Part shown: positions 40,764-49,833 of the stretch, piece after piece
Numbering within the stretch: position 1 is the stretch's first letter
Layout of the letters: each line of letters starts with the position of its first letter
NCBI RefSeq assembly: GCF_001303895.1
Contig: NZ_LJSD01000050.1
Coordinates: 176,001-240,000, forward strand
Direction: 5' to 3'
Origin: Mesorhizobium sp. 1M-11
Lineage (GTDB): Bacteria > Pseudomonadota > Alphaproteobacteria > Rhizobiales > Rhizobiaceae
DNA length: 64,000 bases
Notes under the pieces: model-generated
What the model was told of the DNA's origin: nothing
What the model saw: only the letters and a program-made list of their open reading frames with translations
Databases searched by the model: none
Position numbers and translations under genes: made by a program

Positions 40764-42356
40764 CTAGGCCGCCTTGTCGCGCACCTGGTAATCCTTGATG
40801 GCGGCGAAGCGGACGGCTTTCCAGCGCTCTGCCTCGTAGTTCAACGAAAATTCGTGCTGCGCAAGGAAGACCGGATCGTTGTCGAGGTCGCGGGCGATAT
40901 CGCCACGATGTGCCTCGACGAAACGCTGCAGGTCGAGCTTGTCGTCGGCGTCGATCCAGCGACAGATCGAAAACCGCGACATCTCGAAATCGACGGGCAG
41001 TGAATATTCGATGCTGAGGCGTTCCTTCAGCACGTCGATCTGCAGCGCGCCGACGACACCGACGATGGCCGGCGAGCCGTCTTCCGGCTGGAACAATTGA
41101 ACCACACCTTCCTCGGCCATCTGCTGCAGGGCTTCCTTCAGCTTCTTGGCTTTCATGGCATCGCCGAGGCGAACGCGGCGCAGGATTTCCGGCGCGAAAT
41201 TGGGCACGCCGCGAAACAGGATATCCTCGCCTTCGGTCAGCGTATCGCCGATGCGCAGCGTGCCGTGGTTGGGGATGCCGACAACGTCTCCGGCGTAGGC
41301 TTCGTCGGCGGTGATGCGCGAGCGCGCGAAGAAGAACTGCGGCGCGCTCAGCGACATCGGCTTGCCGGTGCGCACGAGCTTCGCCTTCATGCCACGCTGC
41401 AACGTGCCGGAGCAGACGCGGACGAAAGCGATGCGGTCGCGATGGTTGGGGTCCATGTTGGCCTGGATCTTGAAGACGAAGGAGGTCATCTTCTGCTCCG
41501 TCGCCTCCACCTTGCGGGTATCGGCTTCCTGGGCGCGCGGCGCCGGGCCGAAGGCGCCGAGTGCCTCGATCAGGTCGCGCACGCCGAAATTGCGCAGCGC
41601 CGAGCCGAAATAGACCGGGGTGAGATGGCCCTGACGGAAGGCATCGAGATCGAATGGCCGGCATGCCTCGCGTGCGAGTTCCAGCTCCTCGATGAAGGCG
41701 GGACGATCATTGTCGGGCAGCAGGCCTGCGGCACGGTTGGAATCCGGCCCGTGCACTGGTGTGCGCTCGACCTCCTCGTCGTGACGGCGTACCGCGTTTT
41801 CAGCGAGGTGATAGGTGCCGGCAAACGTCTTGCCCTGGCCGATCGGCCAGGTGATCGGTGCGGTGTCGAGCGCCAGCTTCTGTTCGATCTCGTCGAGGAT
41901 TTCGAACGTATCGCGCGCCTCGCGGTCCATCTTGTTGACGAAGGTGATGATCGGGATATCGCGCAGGCGGCACACCTCGAACAGCTTCAGCGTGCGCGGC
42001 TCTATACCCTTGGCGGCGTCGATGACCATGACCGCCGAGTCGACGGCCGAGAGCGTGCGATAGGTATCGTCCGCGAAGTCTTCGTGGCCAGGCGTGTCGA
42101 GCAGGTTGAAGACGTTGTCGCCATATTCGAAGGTCATCACCGAGGTGACGACTGAAATACCGCGTTCGCGCTCGATCTTCATCCAGTCCGAGCGGGTCTG
42201 GATGCGGTCCTTCTTGGCCTTGACTTCTCCGGCAAGCTGGATGGCCCCGCCGAACAGCAGCAGCTTTTCGGTCAATGTGGTCTTGCCGGCGTCCGGGTGC
42301 GCGATGATCGCGAAAGTGCGGCGGCGGGCAACCGCCTTCTCGATGGTTTCGGTCAT
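40764..42356 (-). CDS. prfC: Peptide chain release factor 3
   Basis: A 530-residue RF3, an EF-G-like GTPase that removes RF1/RF2 from the ribosome after termination. G1 is AHPDAGKTT near residue 20, G3 DTPGHEDF, and G4 NKMD. The C-terminal half fits domains II-III. Long antisense open frames over it are GC shadows. Confidence 0.95.
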   Translation of the reverse strand: MTETIEKAVARRRTFAIIAHPDAGKTTLTEKLLLFGGAIQLAGEVKAKKDRIQTRSDWMKIERERGISVVTSVMTFEYGDNVFNLLDTPGHEDFADDTYRTLSAVDSAVMVIDAAKGIEPRTLKLFEVCRLRDIPIITFVNKMDREARDTFEILDEIEQKLALDTAPITWPIGQGKTFAGTYHLAENAVRRHDEEVERTPVHGPDSNRAAGLLPDNDRPAFIEELELAREACRPFDLDAFRQGHLTPVYFGSALRNFGVRDLIEALGAFGPAPRAQEADTRKVEATEQKMTSFVFKIQANMDPNHRDRIAFVRVCSGTLQRGMKAKLVRTGKPMSLSAPQFFFARSRITADEAYAGDVVGIPNHGTLRIGDTLTEGEDILFRGVPNFAPEILRRVRLGDAMKAKKLKEALQQMAEEGVVQLFQPEDGSPAIVGVVGALQIDVLKERLSIEYSLPVDFEMSRFSICRWIDADDKLDLQRFVEAHRGDIARDLDNDPVFLAQHEFSLNYEAERWKAVRFAAIKDYQVRDKAA

Positions 42357-42427
42357 TTTCCAGGAATTCCGTTCGTTGCGCCGGCTTCTAGCAGCGACAA
42401 ACCCGCCTGTCGAACGGAAACGCGGCC

Positions 42428-43342
42428 TTAAAGCACCGCCAGCAGCTCGCCATAGGTCGGCCCTAGCGTCCTCAGTGCGGCAGCGGCGCGCTCATCATCT
42501 CCAACCACCAGCGAATGCTGCAACGAGCCAATCAGGCGGGCTTGACTGGCCATGATGCGCGCTGCCTCTTCATGCCCGATGCGCGCAAGGCATGCCGCGG
42601 CATCGTTGGCGCGACGCGCGCCGACCCGGACTGCGAAATGGATGAGATGGGCGCGCAGGCTTTCGTCGCAGCCACCGCCAACCAATCCAGCCAATGCCTC
42701 AGCCGCCGCGCCATTTCCAAGGCTGCCCTCGGGCATGCCCGACACACCTGCCATGGAGAGCCAGCGGCGCGCCGCCGGAATGGAGGCGCTTATGGCGTCA
42801 CGTTCGGAAACCTCCCGCTGTCTGACAAAGCCTGTGCGCGTCGTGTAGGGCGTTCCGTAACTCAATGTCCTGGCAGACCAGGCGGCCATGAAATCTGCCA
42901 GCGGCAGCGTGGCATAGGGATAGCCTTGCGGATCGTGCATCAACACCTGGTCGCCGTCCATTTCAAGCACCACGACATAGTGGTCGGCCTCGATCGGACC
43001 GGACATGCCCGGCTGATGTCTGAGATGTCCCATCTCGACCGGGCCGACCCAGACGGGACCGTCGACAAGCGCAGCCTTGAGCCGGAGCAAGGCCTCTTCC
43101 GCCGTGCCGCCTTTGACCACCTCGGATGTCCAGCCAAGCGCGGCAAGCGTATCTTCGAAGCTGAGCTCGGGGTCCCAGCCATAGGGGTCGAAGAAGGGCA
43201 GCTTGCCGCCGGTCAATTGCATGCCGAAAGGGCTCGACGTGGCGAACTCGATCACCGCTGTCGAGGGCGCCGCCGAGCCGAACATCATCGCGAAGGCGTT
43301 GGCATAGCAATAGGGGCCGGAGCCGGTATAGGAAATGTGCAT
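42428..43342 (-). CDS. C39-like/BtrH-type cysteine-protease-fold protein
   Basis: A 304-residue protein. The N-terminal MHISYTGSGPYCYANAFAMM places a likely nucleophile at Cys12 with a helix after it. DHYVVVLEM and MHDPQGYPY provide a His and an Asp in the order of C39-like peptidases and BtrH-type acyltransferases. The segment LTGGKLPFFDPYG is characteristic. The C-terminal half is helical without a named domain. It is 15 bp after a MerR gene on the same strand. Whether it cleaves peptides or transfers acyl groups is unknown. Confidence 0.7.
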   Translation of the reverse strand: MHISYTGSGPYCYANAFAMMFGSAAPSTAVIEFATSSPFGMQLTGGKLPFFDPYGWDPELSFEDTLAALGWTSEVVKGGTAEEALLRLKAALVDGPVWVGPVEMGHLRHQPGMSGPIEADHYVVVLEMDGDQVLMHDPQGYPYATLPLADFMAAWSARTLSYGTPYTTRTGFVRQREVSERDAISASIPAARRWLSMAGVSGMPEGSLGNGAAAEALAGLVGGGCDESLRAHLIHFAVRVGARRANDAAACLARIGHEEAARIMASQARLIGSLQHSLVVGDDERAAAALRTLGPTYGELLAVL

Positions 43343-43357
43343 GGCTGAGAGCTTCCT

Positions 43358-44155
43358 TCAGGAATTGACCGGATAGGCGATGTCGAAATCGGCGGCGCCG
43401 CTGCCGGCATAGATTTCATACGGGCTGTCGATGGCGATCAGGCCTTGCCTATCGATCCAGGCTTCGAGTGCGTCGTAGATGGAAAGCACCAGCGGGAAGT
43501 TCTGATGGTTCGCAGGCACCGGAACGAACGCTTCGCGGCGGGCCGGCAACAGGCGGATCGCCAGGTCGCCCACCGGTTCGATCGGACCCGCACAGGCAAT
43601 CGCAACCTCGACCGGACCTTCATTGTCGCGCGTGGTGAGATCGTGGTGGTGGACACTCATCGGTCCGTCATGGGCAAAGCCCGAAGCGGCAAGATGTGCG
43701 CGGATATCTGCTTCCGCCTCCGCCATGTAAGCGTCGAGATCGACTACGGTCACCATTCGTCGCCGGCTGACGATCTTGGTGGCGGCAACATCGCGCAGCG
43801 CGATCGAGAGCGACGGTGTTGGGGTATCAGCCTGGCACGCCATCGCCTCGACCAGTTCCACATGACCGGCAAGGCGCTCGCTTTGCGCTTCCAGCCATGT
43901 ACGCAATTCGATTGCACGCGCCCGGGGCGACAGTTCCAGCAAGGCCGCGATGCGTGTCACCGGCAGGCCGAGCTGGCGTAGCCTCGCAATCAGCCGGGCA
44001 CGCGGCACCTGCTCGGCCGCATAATAGCGGTAGCCGGTCTGCGGATCGACATGCGCCGGCACAAGCAGACCCTGCTCGGCGTAGAGCCGCAGCGCTTTGG
44101 GCGAAAGTCGGGTGGCCGCGCCGAAGCGACCGGCGAGCAGATGAGAACGTGTCAT
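43358..44155 (-). CDS. MerR regulator with GyrI-like ligand-binding domain
   Basis: A 265-residue protein: a MerR DNA-binding domain at about 7-75 (GAATRLSPKALRLYAEQGLL), a coiled dimer helix, and a C-terminal GyrI-like/effector domain from about 115. Multidrug-sensing regulators such as BmrR share this layout, which suggests it senses a small hydrophobic or cationic molecule. It begins a two-gene operon with the C39-like gene, so that protein is its probable target. Confidence 0.85.
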   Translation of the reverse strand: MTRSHLLAGRFGAATRLSPKALRLYAEQGLLVPAHVDPQTGYRYYAAEQVPRARLIARLRQLGLPVTRIAALLELSPRARAIELRTWLEAQSERLAGHVELVEAMACQADTPTPSLSIALRDVAATKIVSRRRMVTVVDLDAYMAEAEADIRAHLAASGFAHDGPMSVHHHDLTTRDNEGPVEVAIACAGPIEPVGDLAIRLLPARREAFVPVPANHQNFPLVLSIYDALEAWIDRQGLIAIDSPYEIYAGSGAADFDIAYPVNS

Positions 44156-44233
44156 GGCGCCTGTCTAAGGCCTGCCCCAGGGGCGGGGTCAAGCAACCGA
44201 ATGGCGCTGTCTTGTCGGTCGCTTTTTCAGGCC

Positions 44234-45334
44234 TTACAGTGCGAGATCGAATCCGCTCGTGGCCAGGATCTCGCCGTTAACGATCAGTTCGACGCGGTGA
44301 TGGCCGGCATGGTGCTTGCGAGTGGTGAAGTCGCGCACGACCTGGCTGATGGAAAGCTCTGCCCTTGCCGATGGCGCCAGTTCGATTTCCTTGAGCTTGA
44401 ACACCTTCTTCGAAGCCGATCCCGCCTTCTTCACATAGTAGACAGCATAATCGATCACGAGCTTCTGGTCGCTGCTTGCCGTGGAAGCAATCCGCGCATC
44501 GAGCGTGATGCGCGCGCCGAGGTGAATTCTTGCCGGCTTCACCGCGAAATGTTCGACGCTTACCCGGGGCGTGCCTGTGCTGCCGATAAGGTGGAGGGCC
44601 CGCGCATCACCTTTCTTGACCAGTGTGCGCAGCGCGTGCTTGACGATCCAGGCAGTGTGGGCGTTTTGCATGTCCCAGCCCTTAACGCGTTCAATGACCC
44701 TGTCCGGATTGTCCTTGGTGATGTCATTGAGATGATTGGCCACCGACTTGCGGACATAGAGGCTGGTGTCGCTCTTCAGCGCTTCAAGGATCGGCGCCGT
44801 CGGCGAGGGATCGGCGATCAGGGCCTTCAGGTTGAACGACCACGGCAGACGAGGCCGCGAGCCCTCGCTGGCCAGCCGCCTCACATGTTCGTTGTCATCT
44901 TCCGCCCAGTTCACCATCACGGCCAGCGTGCGTTCGAAATCGCGCAGCAGGAAATGACGGATGGCGAACTCGGCCGAACCGTAGCGGGTGAAGTTGTGCA
45001 ACGCCCGCATGGAAAGATCGAAATGGTCTTGCCCGTAGAGCGCAACGAATTCCGGCAGGACGATCGAAGCGAAGCCATGGTTGATGCGCGGAGCAAGCGC
45101 ATCGAGGACTTCCAGCGCCTCGCCGTAGTTGGTCGGCAGGGTTGCCTGGAAACTGACAGCGGTCTGGCGCAGCCGCTGCATGATGCCAAGCGCGTCGAGA
45201 TTATCGGTCGCAAGCAGCAGGAAGCGCTCGGCATCGAAGCCCGGTGCGATCGCCGCGGTCTCACTTGCGAATCGGCCAAGCCGTGCGCGATCGAAGATTT
45301 CCTTCAGCGCCGGCGCTGCCTGTGCTTCTGTCAT
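44234..45334 (-). CDS. AlkD-like DNA alkylation repair / HEAT-repeat protein
   Basis: A 366-residue HEAT-repeat protein resembling AlkD-type DNA glycosylases, with helical repeats seen in YVRKSVANHLNDITKDNPD and TAWIVKHALRTLVKKG. A beta-rich C-terminal domain follows from about 260. AlkD excises alkylated purines without flipping them. The start at 45334 fits the conserved N-terminus; an ATG at 45361 with GGGAG close by is the alternative. Confidence 0.78.
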   Translation of the reverse strand: MTEAQAAPALKEIFDRARLGRFASETAAIAPGFDAERFLLLATDNLDALGIMQRLRQTAVSFQATLPTNYGEALEVLDALAPRINHGFASIVLPEFVALYGQDHFDLSMRALHNFTRYGSAEFAIRHFLLRDFERTLAVMVNWAEDDNEHVRRLASEGSRPRLPWSFNLKALIADPSPTAPILEALKSDTSLYVRKSVANHLNDITKDNPDRVIERVKGWDMQNAHTAWIVKHALRTLVKKGDARALHLIGSTGTPRVSVEHFAVKPARIHLGARITLDARIASTASSDQKLVIDYAVYYVKKAGSASKKVFKLKEIELAPSARAELSISQVVRDFTTRKHHAGHHRVELIVNGEILATSGFDLAL

Positions 45335-45445
45335 GCCTGTTTGCCTCGGCTTCCGAACCATCCGCTCCCAATCTGAATTGCGGTGGTACGCCATCAAGCC
45401 TGCTGACACGTGATGGCAGGAGAATCTGCTGGCGATCCGGAAGAC

Positions 45446-46270
45446 TTACCGCGTCTTTTCGCGCAGCAGCGCAACAATGGCGGCCGCCGTTTCCTCGATC
45501 GAGCGGCGGCTGACATCGATGGTCGGCCAGCCATGACGCCCGCAGAGTTGGCGGGCATAGGTCAGCTCCTCGTTGATCGCGGCGCGATCGACATAGGCGG
45601 TGGAATCGAAGCCGGTGGTCGAACCCAGCAGGCGGTTCTGCCTGACATGCGAAATGCGCTCGGCCGTCGCCACAAGGCCAATCACCAGAGGGGTTTTGGC
45701 TTCGATCAACGCCTGGGGCACCGGGACGCCAAGCACGATCGGGATGTTGGCTGTCTTGATGCCGCGATTGGCCAGATAGATCGAGGTCGGCGTTTTCGAG
45801 GTGCGGGAAATGCCGATCAGCACGACATCGGCCTGTTCCATGTCGAGCGGCAACTGCCCGTCGTCATGCTCCATCGTGAAGTTCAACGCGTCAATGCGGC
45901 GGAAATATTCAGCGTCCAGCACATGCTGGGCACCGACGCGCCGGCCCGCCGGTGTACCGAGGTAGGATTGGAACACCGAAAGCACCGGCTCCAGCACCGA
46001 CACGCAAGGCAGACCCATGGTCGCACAACGCTCATCGATACGGTGGGCAAGCGCCTGATCCACGACCGTGTAGAGCACGATGCCCGGTTCCTCCTCGATA
46101 TCGTCGAACACCTTCATCAGCTGCTTGTCGGTGCGGATGAGCGGATAGATGTGCTCGATGGCGCGCGCATCCTTGTATTGCGCCGAAGCCGCGCGGCCGG
46201 CAGCCAGCAAGGTCTCTCCAGTGGCGTCGGAAATCAGGTGCAGGTGAAAGAAGCTTTGCGGTTTGTTCAC
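45446..46270 (-). CDS. ppsR: PPDK/PEP-synthase regulatory kinase-phosphotransferase
   Basis: A 274-residue PpsR/PDRP-type protein (formerly DUF299). It switches pyruvate,phosphate dikinase or PEP synthase by phosphorylating a threonine with ADP and reversing this with phosphate. The P-loop-like GISRTSKTPTSIYLANRG near 155-172 and the N-terminal FFHLHLISDATGET are family marks. A GTG start at 46270 matches the conserved start. It faces away from the oriC region. Confidence 0.92.
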   Translation of the reverse strand: MNKPQSFFHLHLISDATGETLLAAGRAASAQYKDARAIEHIYPLIRTDKQLMKVFDDIEEEPGIVLYTVVDQALAHRIDERCATMGLPCVSVLEPVLSVFQSYLGTPAGRRVGAQHVLDAEYFRRIDALNFTMEHDDGQLPLDMEQADVVLIGISRTSKTPTSIYLANRGIKTANIPIVLGVPVPQALIEAKTPLVIGLVATAERISHVRQNRLLGSTTGFDSTAYVDRAAINEELTYARQLCGRHGWPTIDVSRRSIEETAAAIVALLREKTR

Positions 46271-46668
46271 AAGGGCTCGCGTGATGCTGTGGGTGGGTGT
46301 GGAAAAGTCGGGACCAATCCGGCGGGTGTGCAAAAGCGACTGTATCAGATGGCCGCTTGTCCACAATTGATGCCGCTGTCAGCTTTTTTCGCCGGCTGGG
46401 GACAAATCTGGGGAGGACGGAATCTGACCGGATGCCGCTCACAGCCGGGACAAAAGATCACGGCAGTCAGTACTTTGATTCCAAATATGGATTCGGGTTT
46501 TCCCCACTGTTCCCAAAGCCGCGATGAAAAGCGCGCGACATTATGGAGACTGGCGTTCCGGTGCCCGATGATGGACAGCTCGGCATCCCCGATTCAAACA
46601 GACTCGTAGAATCAGAAGACTCTTTAAGAATCCTTTTTAGTTATAAATAGGCTTTCGAAAGCGGGCTC
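46271..46668. other. oriC: Probable chromosomal replication origin (oriC)
   Basis: This 398-bp gap lies between ppsR and hemE. Three DnaA-box-like 9-mers are TTTTCCACA (minus, 46298-46306), TTTTGCACA (minus, 46327-46335) and TTGTCCACA (plus, 46357-46365), with a weaker TTTTCCCCA at 46498-46506. Eight GANTC methylation sites lie between 46420 and 46632, five of them in 46591-46632. An AT-rich tract from about 46616 to 46655 could unwind. In Caulobacter and Sinorhizobium the origin is also next to hemE. The hemE promoter must also lie here. Confidence 0.85.
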
Positions 46669-47697
46669 ATGACTACCAAACGGACTGTGCTGGAAGTGCT
46701 GAAAGGGGAGACGGTTTCACCGCCTCCGCTATGGATGATGCGCCAGGCTGGCCGTTATCTGCCCGAGTACCGAGAAACCAGGAAACGGGCGGGCAGCTTT
46801 CTCGATCTCTGCTACAATCCGGACCTCGCGGTCGAAGTGACATTACAACCGATCGAGCGCTTTGGTTTCGATGCCTCGATCCTGTTCTCCGATATCCTGG
46901 TGGTGCCGCATGCACTTGGCCGCGATCTGCGCTTCGAGGAAGGCCGCGGGCCGCTTCTGACGCCGATCCAGGCCAATGAAATCGACGCGTTGAACACAGA
47001 GATGTTTCACGTGAATCTGGCGCCGGTTTACGAGACAGTGCGCCAACTGCGCCGAAAACTGCCGGATGAAACCACGCTGATCGGCTTCTGCGGGGCGCCC
47101 TGGACCGTGGCGACCTATATGATCGCTGGTCACGGCACGCCAGACCAGGCGCCAGCAAGGCTGTTTGCCTATCGAGAGCCGGAAGCCTTCAGGAAGCTCT
47201 TGAAGACGCTGGCCGATCAGTCGGCAACCTACCTCATCCGCCAGATCGAGGCCGGGGTTGATGTCGTGCAGATATTCGATTCCTGGTCGGGAGTTCTGGA
47301 TGAGGCATCGTTCCAGGCCTTCTGCGTGGAGCCGGTGGCCGAAATCGTGCGGCAGGTACATGCTGTGCATCCAGAGGTTCCGGTGATCGGCTTTCCCAAG
47401 GGCGCGGGCGCCAACTACGCCTCCTATCGCTCCAAGACCGGTATATCAGGCCTCGGGCTTGACTGGACCGTGCCGTTGACCGCTGCCAAGGCGCTGCAGA
47501 AGGGCGGTGCCGTGCAGGGCAATCTAGACCCCTTGCGGCTCGTTGCCGGCGGGCGGGCTCTTGAGGAAGGGGTTGGCGCCATTCTCGATGCGCTGAGTGC
47601 TGGGCCGCTGATCTTCAATCTTGGCCACGGCATCACGCCGGAGACGCCGATCGCGCATGTCGAGGCGATGGTGAAGCAGGTGAGGAGCCGCCGATGA
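46669..47697 (+). CDS. hemE: Uroporphyrinogen decarboxylase
   Basis: A 342-residue HemE, converting uroporphyrinogen III to coproporphyrinogen III in haem synthesis. Signatures PPLWMMRQAGRYLPEYR near residue 18 and GFCGAPWT near 137 are intact. It borders oriC, and an almost perfect parS sequence is embedded at 47003-47018 within its coding region. The end overlaps hemJ by 4 bp. Confidence 0.96.
   Translation: MTTKRTVLEVLKGETVSPPPLWMMRQAGRYLPEYRETRKRAGSFLDLCYNPDLAVEVTLQPIERFGFDASILFSDILVVPHALGRDLRFEEGRGPLLTPIQANEIDALNTEMFHVNLAPVYETVRQLRRKLPDETTLIGFCGAPWTVATYMIAGHGTPDQAPARLFAYREPEAFRKLLKTLADQSATYLIRQIEAGVDVVQIFDSWSGVLDEASFQAFCVEPVAEIVRQVHAVHPEVPVIGFPKGAGANYASYRSKTGISGLGLDWTVPLTAAKALQKGGAVQGNLDPLRLVAGGRALEEGVGAILDALSAGPLIFNLGHGITPETPIAHVEAMVKQVRSRR
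47003..47018. other. parS: parS-like site inside hemE
   Basis: TGTTTCACGTGAATCT matches the ParB-binding consensus TGTTTCACGTGAAACA at 14 of 16 positions, including the whole central ten. It lies within the hemE reading frame, about 0.4 kb from oriC. Confidence 0.6.
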
Positions 47698-48230
47698 CCG
47701 ATACCAACAATGCAGCCAGCGGTGGGCAAGCCTTGCGGCGGGCGGCGATCGCGATTGCCGTCTTCCTGTTTCTGACGGCGCTGCTTTACCTGGTGGCTCC
47801 GGAAGACTTCTATCCCTGGGCCAAGGCTGTCCACGTGATTGCAGTGATTTCCTGGATGGCCGGCATGCTCTATCTGCCAAGGCTGTTCGTCTATCACGCC
47901 GAGACCGAGCGCGGCTCCCAGCAGTCAGAGACCTTCAAGGTGATGGAGCGGCGCCTGCTGCGCGGCATCATCAATCCGGCGATGGTGATCAGCTGGGCTT
48001 TCGGTCTGTGGCTCGCCTGGAAGGGCTTCGGCTTCCAGGGTGGCTGGCTGCATGCCAAGCTTGCCGCCGTTGTCGCGCTGTCGGCCGTGCATGGCTATCT
48101 ATCGGCTGCCGTGCGTAAATTCGCCGAAGATCGCAATGAAAAACCGGCCAGGCACTGGCGGATGGTCAACGAGATCCCCACATTGCTGATGATCATCATT
48201 GTTGTGCTGGTGATCGTAAAGCCGTTCTAA
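47694..48230 (+). CDS. hemJ: Protoporphyrinogen oxidase HemJ
   Basis: A 178-residue HemJ (UPF0093) membrane protein that oxidises protoporphyrinogen IX. Helices at about 17-33, 45-60, 92-110, 120-140 and 158-176 are visible. Conserved residues include AVHVIAVISWMAGMLYLPRLFVYHAE with the haem-ligand His near residue 46. It overlaps hemE by 4 bp, giving a haem-synthesis pair beside the origin. Confidence 0.93.
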   Translation: MTDTNNAASGGQALRRAAIAIAVFLFLTALLYLVAPEDFYPWAKAVHVIAVISWMAGMLYLPRLFVYHAETERGSQQSETFKVMERRLLRGIINPAMVISWAFGLWLAWKGFGFQGGWLHAKLAAVVALSAVHGYLSAAVRKFAEDRNEKPARHWRMVNEIPTLLMIIIVVLVIVKPF

Positions 48231-48402
48231 GCGGCGAAAGCGAGGCGGAACCTGTGATTTCGCGCCTTGCTCTTTGTTTGGTGTGACGGTAAAAGACGGG
48301 TCTCTCCTCGTCACGCGCCCCATTCAGTTTCCTACCTTCCGGTCGCGTTCGGCTTTTTCTCTCGCCGGCCCATTTTCCCATTTTTACACTTAGGCTCCTC
48401 TC

Positions 48403-49665
48403 ATGCAGGAAATGAAACTCCAAGAATTCAAGAACAAGAAACCGACCGATCTGATCGCGTTTGCCGAATCGCTCGAGGTCGAGAACGCCAGCGTGATGCG
48501 CAAGCAGGAGCTGATGTTCGCGATCCTCAAGAAGCTGGCTGCGCAGGACATCGAGATCATCGGTGACGGCGTCGTCGAGGTTTTGCAGGACGGCTTCGGC
48601 TTTCTGCGGTCGGCCAACGCCAACTATCTTCCGGGTCCGGACGATATCTACATCTCGCCCTCGCAGATTCGCCGCTTCTCGCTGAAGACCGGCGATACGG
48701 TCGAGGGACCGATCCGCAGCCCGAAGGAAGGCGAGCGCTATTTCGCGCTGCTCAAGGTCAACACCATCAATTTCGACGACCCGGAGAAGATCCGGCACAA
48801 GATCCATTTCGACAATCTGACCCCGCTCTATCCCAATGAGCGGCTGAAGATGGAAATCGAAGTGCCGTCCAAGGATCTGTCGGCGCGTGTCATCGATCTG
48901 GTGGCGCCGATCGGCAAAGGCCAACGCGCGCTGATCGTGGCGCCGCCGCGCACCGGTAAGACGGTGCTGCTGCAGAACATCGCGCATTCGATCACCGCCA
49001 ACCACCCGGAATGCTATCTGATCGTGCTTCTGATCGACGAACGTCCGGAAGAAGTGACCGATATGCAGCGCTCGGTGAAGGGCGAGGTAGTGTCGTCGAC
49101 ATTCGACGAGCCGGCCGCCCGCCACGTGCAGGTCGCTGAAATGGTCATCGAGAAGGCCAAGCGCCTGGTCGAGCATGGCCGCGATGTCGTTATCCTGCTC
49201 GATTCGATCACGCGTCTCGGCCGCGCCTACAACACCGTTGTGCCGTCATCCGGCAAGGTCTTGACCGGCGGTGTCGATGCCAATGCCCTGCAGCGCCCGA
49301 AACGGTTCTTCGGTGCTGCCCGCAACATCGAGGAGGGCGGTTCGCTGACCATCATTGCGACCGCGCTGATCGATACCGGCAGCCGCATGGACGAAGTCAT
49401 CTTCGAAGAGTTCAAGGGTACCGGCAATTCGGAAATGCACCTCGACCGCAAGGTGGCCGATAAGCGCATCTATCCGGCCATGGATATCCTCAAGTCCGGC
49501 ACGCGTAAGGAAGACCTTCTGGTCGCGCGGCAGGACCTGCAGAAGATCTTCGTGTTGCGCCGCATCCTTGCACCGATGGGCACGACCGACGCGATCGAGT
49601 TCCTCATCGACAAGCTGAAGCAGACGAAGACCAACGGCGACTTCTTCGATTCGATGAACACCTGA
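48403..49665 (+). CDS. rho: Transcription termination factor Rho
   Basis: A 420-residue Rho, the hexameric RNA helicase that ends untranslated transcripts. The N-terminal RNA-binding OSB fold has GFGFLRS near residue 66, the Walker A PPRTGKTVLL near 182, and the Q/R-loop GSLTIIATALIDTGSRMDE. A 172-bp leader after hemJ holds no reading frame or hairpin I can name; rho leaders often mediate autoregulation. A strong terminator follows at 49698-49728. Confidence 0.97.
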   Translation: MQEMKLQEFKNKKPTDLIAFAESLEVENASVMRKQELMFAILKKLAAQDIEIIGDGVVEVLQDGFGFLRSANANYLPGPDDIYISPSQIRRFSLKTGDTVEGPIRSPKEGERYFALLKVNTINFDDPEKIRHKIHFDNLTPLYPNERLKMEIEVPSKDLSARVIDLVAPIGKGQRALIVAPPRTGKTVLLQNIAHSITANHPECYLIVLLIDERPEEVTDMQRSVKGEVVSSTFDEPAARHVQVAEMVIEKAKRLVEHGRDVVILLDSITRLGRAYNTVVPSSGKVLTGGVDANALQRPKRFFGAARNIEEGGSLTIIATALIDTGSRMDEVIFEEFKGTGNSEMHLDRKVADKRIYPAMDILKSGTRKEDLLVARQDLQKIFVLRRILAPMGTTDAIEFLIDKLKQTKTNGDFFDSMNT

Positions 49666-49697
49666 CCGGTTGGTCTCTAACGAGATCGATACAGCTA

Positions 49698-49728
49698 AAA
49701 AGGCGCGCCTGAACAAGGCGCGTCTTTT
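49698..49728. terminator. Intrinsic terminator after rho
   Basis: A 13-bp stem (AAAAGGCGCGCCT at 49698-49710 with AGGCGCGTCTTTT at 49716-49728, one G-U pair) around a 5-nt loop. It ends in a T-run and is usable in both directions, so it also serves the convergent DUF255 gene. Confidence 0.9.
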
Positions 49729-49833
49729 CGTTTCTGGCGACTAGGCGTCTCCTCGTGGCCACCTATCGAGACGAAATCTACTAACTTATTGTATTTATTA
49801 TATTTCTACAGGCTTTACCGGAGAGGCGAGACA

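Noticed and set aside
41097..42155. A 352-codon plus-strand frame
   Set aside because: It is antisense to prfC, whose GTPase motifs are intact.
46624..46638. A CtrA box (TTAA-N7-TTAA) in the origin
   Set aside because: Only one half (TTAA) is present; the second half reads TTTT. A regulatory half-site is possible but not supported.
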